The notes under the pieces are model-generated. The model did no database searches. It was not told the DNA's origin and saw nothing but the letters and a program-made list of their open reading frames with translations. A stretch of DNA of 64,000 nt from Cantharellus purpuraceus (lineage: Eukaryota; Basidiomycota; Agaricomycetes; Cantharellales; Hydnaceae). Both the position numbers and the translations under genes were made by a program. Positions 1-9,700 of this stretch are shown here, one piece after another; position 1 is the first letter of the stretch; each line of letters opens with the position of its first letter. Location of the stretch: the NCBI GenBank assembly GCA_025174535.1, contig JALBUN010000010.1:1798001-1862000 (forward strand), in the 5' to 3' direction.

Positions 1-95
1 AATAGGATATTTAAAATACCTTTGAACTACTTAAAAATAGTCCTTCTTTGAAGTAGTTTAGAAGTGCATCCCTACAACACCTCCTATCACCTACT
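1..95. repeat. Interspersed repeat fragment with hairpin potential
   Basis: Positions 1-95 resemble 17625-17700 almost base for base (a common block runs from AATAG through the ACTACT/AGTAGTTT segment to GCAT). The block contains a small inverted repeat, AACTACT against AGTAGTTT. It is an interspersed repeat cut by the window start. The family is not recognised. Confidence 0.5.
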
Positions 96-231
96 CAAGA
101 TCCATGCCTGATACATTATTCCAATGATGGTGAAAGAATCCCCTGAATGTTATAGAAAAAAATAGATGAAACATCAATATAAGCAACAGAGGGTGAACTT
201 CAAGAAATATGTTGATGTAGACCCCAATAAA

Positions 232-1841
232 TCAGTATTCTTTCAACTGCTCGTCTAGCCACTGTTTCAGCTCATCCCGCGTGGCTCCGTTCGCTGCGCG
301 GGGGTCTGCCTTTCCAATGCGTGCCCAGGGAATGAGGTACTGTTGTCACGTGAGGTGCCGATATCAACAACACAACTCATTCTGAGACCGACGGGGAGGC
401 TTACCTGATCGTTCACTTCCTCTTCCTTAGCGGTTGTCCCGCCCCACAGCTGCGTGAGTGCGCCGAAGCTGGTGACAGTTAGTAGATAGACAATGCTGAG
501 ATGTTTTGAATATAAGCCTACTAGGCTGGGTAAAAAACTTTGCGCGTTATCCATCGTTGCCAGCCAGGCATGTTTCTGTAGCACACTCATTAGGCTGACC
601 TAACAAAGCATCAATCGAACACGGACTTCTGTAGGTTTGTGACGATTCCACCAGGATGCACACTACAAGCTGTGACGACGTTGCAGTGGTATTTGGTGAG
701 AATATGGGAGAGGAAGATAGAGCCCTATCCAGAGTCGATGTGAAACATGTTCTGGCCAGAAAGACGGATAATCAAATTGCACCATTTTACTGGCTCCATA
801 CAACTTCCATTCCGCCAAAGGACCCAAATTCTTCACTGCCTTGTCTCGCTCTGCACCCCCCTTCATGACTTTCCAGTCAAGACCCGTTTTACCTGGCGCC
901 ATAGGGTGAGCTGCAGACGAGATGTTCATGACACGAGCTTTGGTTTTGTGGTGAGCCGTCGAGCGTTCCAAAGCAGGCAGTAGCTGTAACTTTTTAAAGA
1001 TGAAATTAAGCGAATATGCAAGCTGGCCTGATGATATTTCAAACCGTGAAGAAGTAATGGCCTATGACATTGATACCTGTACGAGTTCAGCTTGCTGTTG
1101 TCGAAAGTCAGAAGGATAAGCTCACCAAATTCTGGAAGACGTGAAAATATAGTCAGTTTCCTAGCATTAATCATTCACTGCACGTACGGAGATCGTAGCC
1201 TTGAGCAGTTAACTCGTCGAGAGGTGGAACCATGACAGCGCTGTCGGGTATTGGATTGACTTATCCTATACAATGAGAGGACCCGCGTATTCAATACGCA
1301 CGCATTATTGAACAGAATATCCAGCCTCTCTTCTTTGCTCAAGAACTCCTCCGCAGCTGTCTTGACGCTCCGTAAATCTGCCAGGTCCAACTGCAGCACA
1401 ATCGGCTGCTTTCCTCGGGTCTCATGCTTCAGACGCTTTATTGCCTCTTCACATCTACTGGGCGAGCGTGCAGCTAGGTATACTGTGGCGTTCTTGAGGA
1501 GCAACTGCTTCACCGTATGATATCCGATTCCCGAGTTTCCTCCAGTCACAATAGCGACCTAAAAATGCGTCCGTATTATTCCCAGTCAAAAATGGAGTAC
1601 AGCAGACTTTCTCATAATGCAGTGTCAGGAATGTTGTTGGGATATGCAATGATACATGCACATCTCATGATCATTCCAGTCCAGGCCATGCATTATGAAA
1701 AAGTCTATTGTAATGTCAAACGAAAGTTTGTACCTTCCCAGTCAGATCGGGGACGTCTCTCTCGGGATCAAAATTGGAATTGGGCGGGAATTGCTGGGAT
1801 AACGAGGAGGTGGGGGCAATCCAACCGAGAATGCTGCCCAT
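232..1841 (-). CDS. Short-chain dehydrogenase/reductase (retinol-dehydrogenase-like), complete
   Basis: NAD(P)-dependent oxidoreductase of the SDR superfamily; the substrate cannot be read from sequence. Nine exons on the minus strand: 1734-1841, 1302-1558, 1188-1240, 1126-1131, 1045-1076, 783-983, 623-724, 405-575 and 232-339, giving 345 codons with an open frame. Visible motifs are the cofactor glycine motif TGGNSGIG near residue 41, NNA in the place of NNAG, the catalytic serine region NISSAAH, the YGASK catalytic Tyr/Lys pair, and HPGGIVTN after it. The 6-nt exon 1126-1131 is needed to restore the family motif YDLQFG-NVxGH. The start ATG at 1841 gives the usual N-terminal tail (MGSILGWIAP) before the Rossmann fold. 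The C-terminal DELKQWLDEQLKEY helix is intact. The introns fit GT-AG. No operon-like context; the neighbouring sequence is repetitive. Confidence 0.9.
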
Positions 1842-2403
1842 GATGACGGCGTGATAACTGCCACTGCACAAAGAGGGGGGGAAAGAGGAGGGGTAGGTGC
1901 TGAATTTGATACCGACCCGGGTTATTTATTTATATTAGCGTGTGGGTCGGAGACGGTCATTGCAAGATAATGACCGTCTCCGACCATTGCAAGATAATGA
2001 CCGTCTCCGACCCAGGATTTTGTTGGAGCCGCGCCCGTTTTAGTAAGAGCGTAGGCCCGTGTGCATGGCGCCTGTCGCTTGGCCGCCGTAATATAGACAG
2101 AGACGTGGCATACACCTCAGTGAATAAACAACCTTCACTAAGGTGCTTGTCAATTAGACTACTGCGCAAATAAGCTCTACAGGTTTTAGGGGTCAAAATG
2201 TCCAAACCACTAGAAACAAAATTTTAATAGATAGTACTGACAGTAATGTAGTTTAGTGGTTAGATCTAGGCTATCACCAACTGCCGCAGTGATTACCAAA
2301 TCTGAATATAAGATAGAGAACATGCAAATCTGACACCCTTACATAATTGGGCGCCTAGTGATATCAGTGGCCAAATTTTTATTGATGAATTTTTATACAT
2401 ATG
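1842..2403. other. Intergenic, no gene seen
   Basis: Upstream of the dehydrogenase start there is a G-rich purine stretch at about 1868-1895, then the inverted/tandem repeat described separately. From 2015 to 2403 no coding, RNA or mobile-element signal is recognised. A short inverted repeat AACCACTA/TAGTGGTT lies near 2205-2270. Confidence 0.5.
1945..2014. repeat. Perfect 17-bp inverted repeat plus tandem copy
   Basis: GGTCGGAGACGGTCATT at 1945-1961 is followed by a 7-nt spacer and its exact reverse complement at 1969-1985. The spacer plus right arm is then repeated in direct orientation at about 1986-2014. The arrangement can form a strong hairpin. It lies about 100 bp upstream of the dehydrogenase start codon. 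Function unknown. Confidence 0.85.
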
Positions 2404-2455
2404 TGTTATGACTATATTCATTAATGCCCAGATCCCCATCCAATCCACTCAGATC
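2404..2455. repeat. Dispersed repeat, copy 1 (LTR start-like)
   Basis: The segment starting TGTTATGACTATATTC at 2404 recurs at 62184-62235 with a few substitutions. The TG start suggests an LTR terminus. Here it is cut at 2456 by a reversed LTR end. Confidence 0.5.
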
Positions 2456-2579
2456 TGTTTTGGAACCCGCAAAATTATGGTGTTAGGGCAAACCTCTAAA
2501 TCACCACAATTCCGTGAATGAACGGCTGAGAAGAATATCAAATCCTACTGCAGCACAACCCCAGAAACAATTTAACGTT
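2456..2579 (-). mobile_element. LTR end fragment (family A, reversed)
   Basis: This is the reverse complement of the last 120 bp or so of the intact chromovirus LTR (compare 6285-6404): it starts TGTTTTGGAACC, i.e. the LTR 3' end read backwards. Several substitutions make it older than the intact element. It is truncated at 2579. Confidence 0.75.
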
Positions 2580-3280
2580 AGGTTGAAGTTCACAGTTCCA
2601 AAACAACCGCCCCAACGTGTTCACATCTGATCAGGTGAAGGTCACCTTTGCCATGTCCTATCTCAAAGGCACCGCACTGGACTACTTTGAGCCAGCGCTC
2701 ATGGATGACTCTGATGACCCGATATGGTCGGAGGACTACTCTGACTTCATCTCCGAACTTCAGACCAATTTCGGTCCTTACAACCCTGAGGCCGATGCTG
2801 AGAACGAACTTGATTGACTTTGGATGAAGGAAAATCACAAAATCGCAAAATACATTGTGAGTTTCCAGCAGCTAGCTCCAAAAGTCCAATGGGGCAATGC
2901 CACACTCCAACGCCAATTTTATGTTGGACTCCCATCCTGCATCAAGGATGAGATATCACGCGTCGGTAAGCCAGATACTTTGGTTAACCTCCGCAAGCTC
3001 GCCCAATCCATCGATGCCCGTTATTGGGAACGTCAATCCGAGGTCTCCTGCGAAAATTCGGCCAACAACAAGGCAGACAAATCATCGGACAAGACCCCAA
3101 AGTCCAACAAGGGGTCCAATAAGAGGACCACCGCCAACTCAGGCCAGAAGTCAAACACTGGTAACACTGCCGTTTCCGGTTCTGGTCAGAACAATTCCAG
3201 AACCAGCAATAACTCCAGAGCTTGCAAGAGTACTCCAGACCTCTCCACCAAGCTGGGGAAGGATGGAAAACTTACCCAGC
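2580..3280 (+). pseudogene. Broken Ty3/gypsy gag fragment
   Basis: Reading from about 2608, the frame gives a retrotransposon Gag domain (VTFAMSYLKGTALDYF ... FGPYNPEADAENEL), an in-frame TGA at 2815-2817, then continuation (MKENHKIAKYIVSFQQLAP ... ) into a Ser/Asn/Lys-rich tail up to 3280, where a reversed family-A LTR end begins. The first 26 bases (2580-2605) are the 3' end of another LTR family whose inverse occurs at 4580. No zinc knuckle or pol remains. The in-frame stop and both truncations mark it as dead. Confidence 0.75.
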
Positions 3281-4579
3281 TGTTTTGGAACCTGCAAAAT
3301 TATGGTGTTAGGGAAAACTCTAAATCACCACAATTCCATGAATGAACAGCTGAGAAGAATATCAAATCCTACTGCAGCACAACTCCAGAAACAATTTAAC
3401 GTTTGTACTTTGGTTACAATCCGTTGTAATGGTCAATGCAGATGATACGCAGGAAGGTAATACGTTTCTTAGCAGTAGGGAATGAATAAGACTTCCAGAG
3501 TCTAGAGTTCACGGACGCTTAGGGGTCCAGATATTCCAAAAAGAGGGGAATGCACTTAGACGCTTGTTCAGAAATACAACAAATACGTATATACAACCTA
3601 TTTTCCTCAAATTTTATACAATACACTTCAATTCAAACTTATTTTCATATTTCAACATGATTCTCAAATTTTACACAATATACTAGATTAAAACATATTG
3701 TGATATTTTGGCATAATTCTCAAAAATAATTCTTTTTTTCCCTATTTAGTGGTGGCAACTCTCTTGAGGGAACATCCAAATATCATTGATTCTTTCTTAT
3801 ACAATACTTGTAACATAATTTGAACTATCTTTAATCCTCACCTGGTATTTGTATATCTAAATACCCTATATAATACCAATTATATTAATACAGACATTCC
3901 TATTATATCCATGTAAATGATTATGTTCATCTCAACCAAATATCTCATCTTTTAAAGTTTATTAAAATATAGAATATATGTTTATATTTATGAAAATTTC
4001 ACACATCCGAAATCTTTTAAGATATCCAAATTGTAACTCCCTGGCTTTATGTATCATTGAAATCCTGATGTATATCTCCTATACATCAGAATATTGTATA
4101 CTGACATGATTCCGAACAAGCATCTTAGAGGCTAGAGGAAGTAGGTGGATGAATCCAACTGTCCAACCAGTGACACTCTGAAGCAGGTAACAGCAATGTG
4201 TGAAGTAGTCTAGCAACCACTTCACACGAGTTCAAGATCCTAATGCTCTGCAAAGGCAGTACACACTAGTAACTTAAACAAGAGCACTAATGGCAGGACT
4301 ATCGACAGACAATCTCACCCTGTAGGTTCATAGTCACGCGAGGTAGATACTACACTCATGCCCAAAGCAGGACAATCACTACTTCGAGTGCAATCAAATA
4401 CAGTTACACAACTGTAAGCGACCCTTGAACTGGACAATCAACAGTTACTGAGATATAGAGGATGACACTGTATGTCACTCTAGTCACACTGATGTGCAAA
4501 TGATGGGGTAGAAATGGTTTTTTATTCAGAGGCAGAATGGGCTCCTTTTATATTGTATTTACAGGAGCTGACTAATACT
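3281..4579 (-). mobile_element. Family-A LTR remnant, reversed, split by a MITE-like insertion
   Basis: 3281-3560 and 4130-4579 together reproduce, in reverse, about 730 bp of the 3' part of the intact LTR (R/U5 side through the TATA region; compare 5685-6404). The second block includes the reversed TATA segment near 4550. The copy is diverged, interrupted at 3561-4121 by a TIR element, and ends at 4579, where another LTR end (TGTTTTGGAACCGTG) begins. Confidence 0.8.
3561..4121. mobile_element. MITE-like AT-rich element, 561 bp, copy 1
   Basis: It is inserted in a family-A LTR remnant. The ends are imperfect inverted repeats, CGCTTGTTCAGAA on the left and TTCCGAACAAGC on the right. It is flanked by CACTTAGA and ATCTTAGA, an imperfect 8-bp direct repeat with a perfect CTTAGA core, as expected for a hAT-type target duplication. 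There is no coding capacity. A near-identical copy starts at 63468. Terminus-like sequence TTCTGAACAAGCG also occurs at 4957-4969. Confidence 0.65.
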
Positions 4580-4973
4580 TGTTTTGGAACCGTGAACTTC
4601 AACCTAAACTGTGGTGTTAATCACAATCTAAGTTTAGCCCGAGGATGTATGACCTTTCAAGGCTAGCAATAAGCTTGAAACTATTTTAACGGAGAACCCA
4701 ATTAAGAAATTATACTCCGGTGAGCAATCACAATCAATGTTGCCACAGGAAGTGAAGCAATAGAGATTTATGCTTGTCACGTGTAGTTCACACTTTACTG
4801 CTGATGCAATGTAAAGTCAAAGATTGACAGGCGTTCAAGGGTTCAGATACTTCAAAGGGGGAAGTAACCTAGTGCCTTAGTACCGCGGGTTGAGTGGATT
4901 AAAGCTAACAATAATCCCTTCAACGTAAAAAGATAGATATGCACTTGAACACTTCCTTCTGAACAAGCGTATT
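4580..4973 (-). mobile_element. Family-B LTR, reversed, left part (disrupted by chromovirus)
   Basis: It starts TGTTTTGGAACCGTGAAC, the reverse of an LTR 3' end whose direct copy is at 2580-2605. The intact chromovirus is inserted after 4973; the remainder of this LTR resumes at 16697 (same GTATT on both sides). It carries no coding sequence. Confidence 0.6.
4969..4973. repeat. Target site duplication, left (GTATT)
   Basis: GTATT directly precedes the 5' LTR and is repeated directly after the 3' LTR at 16692-16696. Five bp is the usual Ty3/gypsy duplication length. Confidence 0.95.
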
Positions 4974-6404
4974 TGTATGGGAACCACCTTTTCCCTATCA
5001 AATTCCATTTATGCAGCACCAATGTGCTATTCTTTGCTTTTCCATTCCTAAATATCCGCATATATTTGATGCTTGTACCTGGAATGGACTTATTCAAATA
5101 TTCTCTATTTTTCCATATTTTTTCGGGAATATTCCATGCAGAACTCAGCTCAGAATCATTTATTTCTGCTGTGCTACAGTTGTGGACCCATAGGCGCCCA
5201 CAAACCTTCGCGCAGCCGGCTCTCCCCTTTTGGACCAGGCATTTGGCCTCAATTCAAGCTCAGATGTCTCTGATCAATAAATATTCTGTAACTTAACAAC
5301 CACAGCCTCTCAGGGCACTATTTTCCATGGAGATCATCACATGACATGTGGCTATCCATGGCTGTCCAAACCAGTGCAGAAAACAGGGTGGACACCCTTC
5401 TTTTGCCTGATCAGTGCCTAGCTCAGGGATCAGATCAGCTGATGGGTGATCAAATCAGGTGATTGCCTTGGAATATTCTACCCCTTTCCATAACATTCTA
5501 GCTGTTTCCTTCTATTATTAGATAGAACTTTCCAGAACCATTATTCAGCTCCTGATCAGTGTTAGTGCTGTGATCAGATCCTGTGATTGGCTTGGAATAT
5601 TCTACCCCTTTCTTCCACCTTCCACAACCTTCCAGTAGCTTCCATCTATTAATAGGTAGAATATTCCAGAAGCATTAGTCAGCCCCTGTAAATACAATAT
5701 ATAAGGAGGCCATTCTGCCTCTGAAAGAATAACATATCATCATATTCTACCCATCTTCTGCACACCAGTGTGACTAGAGTGACATACAGTGTCATCCTCT
5801 ATCTCAGTAACTGTTGATTACCAGTTCAAGGATCTTTTACAGTTGTGTAACTGTACTTGATTGCACTTCAAGTAGTGATATTCCTGCTTTGGGCGTGAGT
5901 GTAGTATCTGCCTCACGTGACTACGAATCTACAGGGTGAGATTGTCTGTCGATAGTCCTGCCATTAGTGCTCTTGTTTAAGTAACTAGTGTGTACTGCCT
6001 TTGCAGAGCATTAGAAGCTTGAACTCGTGTGAAGCAGTTGCTAGACTACTTCACACATCGCTGTTACCCGCTTCTGAGTGCCACTGGTTGGACGGTTGGA
6101 TTCATCCACCTACTTCCTTTAGCCTCTAAGTGCATTCCCCTCTTTTTGGAATATCTGGACCCCTAAGCGTCCGTGAACTCTAGACTCTGGAAGTCTTATT
6201 CATTTCTTGCTGCTAAGAAACGTATTACCTTTCTGCGTATAGTCTGCATTGACCAATACAAAGGATTGTAACCAAAGTACAAACGTTAAATCGTTTCTGG
6301 AGTTGTGCTGCAGCAGGGTTTGATATTCTTCTCAGCTGTTCATTCACGGAATTGTGGTGATTTAGAGTTTGCCCTAACACCATAATTTTGCGGGTTCCAA
6401 AACA
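4974..6404 (+). repeat. 5' LTR of the chromovirus (1431 bp)
   Basis: Starts TGTATGGGAACC and ends GGTTCCAAAACA (TG...CA). It contains in U3 two diverged direct repeats of about 115 bp (near 5450-5570 and 5570-5690), each with a GAATATTCTACCCCTTTC core, then a TATA box at 5698. Small ORFs inside it are not genes. Confidence 0.96.
5471..5705 (+). promoter_or_regulatory. LTR promoter: two perfect heat-shock elements and TATA box
   Basis: Perfect nGAAnnTTCnnGAAn motifs occur at 5525-5537 (GAACTTTCCAGAA) and 5659-5671 (GAATATTCCAGAA). Two-unit half elements GAATATTC lie at 5471 and 5595. TATATAAG is at 5698-5705, 26 bp after the second element. The same sites are at 15812-15824 and 15946-15958 in the 3' LTR. 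Heat-shock factor binds trimers of nGAAn units; response of this element to stress is inferred, not shown. Confidence 0.65.
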
Positions 6405-6406
6405 TT

Positions 6407-6427
6407 TGGTGGACGCTCTGGGAATTG
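6407..6427 (+). other. Primer binding site (tRNA 3'-end complement)
   Basis: Two bases after the 5' LTR, TGGTGGACGCTCTGGGAATTG is complementary to a tRNA 3' end including CCA, the acceptor stem and part of the T arm. The priming tRNA identity is not assigned. Confidence 0.7.
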
Positions 6428-6702
6428 CTTAAGCAGTGTCTAGAGTGTAGATTCTAAGCACCATTGCAGATATAACCCGACCTTCTATCACTAAGTCTTT
6501 ACTCAATATAGTTTCTCGTAATCTGGAACAAACCGATTTGGAATTTCCAGAAGACAAGTTCTATAGTCACACTCGTCTGCCCTCCTCCTCTAATCCTAAC
6601 TCTCCTCTTTATCTAAACCCTTATCCAACACCAACTCGTATACAAACTCGTTTTGAATCGTATCGACCTCGTGACAAGTTGACCTCATTCAAGCTGAGCA
6701 AC

Positions 6703-9700
6703 ATGTCTACTTCAACAATTCGACAACAACAACAACTCGAGGACGACCCGTCTACTCCTTTGGCTGCTCAACCAGAGCGACCTATTGCCCCTATCACTCC
6801 TGGCTTCTTGCACACTAGATCCCCACTCACTCCTGTGAATGATCTTGACCAGACATTTACTACGGATGAAGAGATTAGTGCTGCTGATGCCTCTTTTGCT
6901 GTGGAAGTTGATCAGACTAACCATGCACTTACCAATTGGACTTTTGATGGACCCCTGATCACAGGACCATTACAAAATGTCTTCGTAGTGCCTGGTAAGC
7001 CTTTGAAAAGCTTCAGTGCAGCAAGAGTACGGAGAGAGGTCAGACTTGATCCCCTACTCTCTTCCAGAAGAGATTCACTCCTTAGCATTGCAGAGATGAG
7101 CTTTAATCGTGCGGAAGCACCAGGTACTAGAGCTCTGAATCGTCTTGCTACTGGACTCTTCAGGAAAGAATTAGCGTTACTCAATGTGGTACTGCTCGGA
7201 CATCCTGGACGAGTTAGTCAGCATGGTAGTACGGGGTATTATCTTGATCCATGGAAGTATAAGCAACTGTTAGACACTCTTAATCATATTGCAAATGAGA
7301 GAGAAAGTGTTCTGCAGCAGATGAAACTTCCTCCTCCTACTGTCCCTACATTGCCTTCGGAATGGCCTAGTGACTCCCTTTGGAGTTCCAAAGACCTGGA
7401 AGTGCTTTGTGTTACACTACGTGAAGATGTAGAAAACTTTTTGGCATTTTATTGGGATGCTGTATCCAAGTACAAGGGTTCTTGGAAACCAGTAAAGGAT
7501 GACTTTCTGTCTCCTGCTCTCCCAGACATTTCTGAGATGTCTTCTGACATTAATGGTTTCAAAATTCGCTTCGCTGCTGCCCAAGCTGCTTTGCAGAGAA
7601 AGGTTGCTGCGGATACTAGTTTTTATGAAGCTAAAGTCATTAATGCATCGGTGAATCCTGTCCTTGGACATGATCTTCCCACTCTTGCAGCTATGCCTGT
7701 CAGGGATGCTCAGCAGTCAACTGTTGCCTATACTGTTAAGGAAGCTCCTTTGATTTCCAGATTGGATCAAGGAGAAAAATTTCCAGTTGATCATGAACGG
7801 ATTAGACAGAGACAGTCTGCGGTTTACAACCGTGGTCCCAGACCCTCTACTCTTTTCAATTCTCCTTACCATCAGGATCCTAGTAAACTTACGGGATCTG
7901 CAGGTTTGGAAGAAATGTTCTATACTCCTCCTCAAGTTCAGAGCAGGGGTACTTTAGGCATTCCAGAATCCATTAGGGTTCCTCACGGAACTTATGGAGC
8001 TTCTGGAGGAGGCGCTCCACCTCCTGGAGGAGAACCTCCTGATGATGACGGATCATCTGGTCCCCCTCATACACCTAATCCATTTTTGCCTAGACCATCA
8101 TTGCCACATAGAAGTGGAAGGAGTAATCCTCCCCCTCTGGGTAGGCATGGAGGCTCAGGTCCTCCTGATGGAGGTGATGGTGGAGGTTACGGTCATAGTC
8201 CAGACTGGGGGGATCTTGATCAGAGAAATCCTAATCTCGGATTAGGCGCTCCAGTGACTCAGAGCAAGCTGGAAGCTTACTTTGATAACAAGTTGCGTCA
8301 GGACTTAGTCCCTGAGTGGGATGGAAACCCTGACAGTTTGGCTCAATGGATATTGAAAGTAAATCATTTGGCTCAGCGATCTCCTATGGTCTTCAAGCAA
8401 TTGGGACAAATTATCCCTTTGAGGTTGCGTAAAGGAGCTGAGAGATGGTTTTTCTCCTTACCATTGTCATATCGCCAAGAAGCAACTGAGGACTGGAAGT
8501 CCATCAGAGAAGTCATTGGTTCATACTATATGAACAGAGCCTGGTTGGATAGGCAGAAAGCTAGAGCAACTCGTGCTACTTTCAGAGAGCCTGGCTTTAC
8601 TAATGAGACTCCTAGTGAGTATTACGTTAGAAAGTCAGAGCTATTGAGACTGGTCAGCAAGCTGTCAGACTCAGAGCTTATATTGGAAATCATGAATGGT
8701 GCTCCACCATATTGGCACACAGTCATTGATGCTCACAGGTGTTCATCTGCAGTGGAATTCCAAACTGCTATCAAGTATCACGAGGAATCATTGTCACATG
8801 CTCCTTTCTCTTCAGGAGACAACCTGGAAAGACGTATTAGAAATTTGGAAAATTCTTTGCATCAAACCAAACCTAGGTTTGACTCGAACAGATCTTTTAG
8901 AGATGCTAGAGCTCATCTGGTTGGATGGTCATCCAAATTGAATCCTCCAAAATTCCCTCGGGATGATTCTAATGTGTCTAAAAATTCCACACCTGAATCC
9001 AAAGGAGCTAGACCTTGCAGGCATTGTGGCAGTAACAAGCATTGGGATAATGAGTGCAAACATGCCAGTTCAGCATCTCGCTCTGCCCATACACGTTACA
9101 CGGTTTCTAATGAAGAAGCTAATGCAGACCTTGCCTATGAGGATATGTACCTTGAATCACTTCATGAATCAGAAGTGGATTTAAGTTCAGACAATGCTCA
9201 TGTTAATAATGTTGCAACTGAGAATATCCCTGAAGAACCTTCATCGGATCAACAGGAATCTGCTCAGGATACAGAGGCACATTGTCAACTTGCTAAACCA
9301 GCCATGAGCTTGCTGGAAAGTATGTCCCGACTGGGGGGATCCATACCTAATAGAGAAAAATCTTCTGAGCCTTTGTCTCTGGAAAACTCTTTTTCTGAGA
9401 CATTCACTCCTAAATCTCGTCAAGAGAGGAGAAGGTTAATGAAAGATTCCAAACATGTAGCTGCTTTCCTAAGGAATTCTAAGCTTACTAGTTGGGCTCC
9501 TAACTCCTTGATTAAACTCAAGCGTTTCATGTCCAGACCAGCAGGCTGTGCCTTCCTTGGATCTTCTGCAACCACTACTAATGTTTGGCTGGGAGAATAT
9601 GGAAAGAATCAAACTACCCTTGTAGCTGATTCTGGTTCAGACATAACCCTTATCTCTCAGAAAGCTCTTTGCTTTATGGAGAATCCTCCTAAGATCAAAA

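Noticed and set aside
4974..5296. 107-codon ORFs at the LTR starts (also 15259-15582)
   Set aside because: They lie in LTR U3, are identical because the LTRs are, and have no domain.
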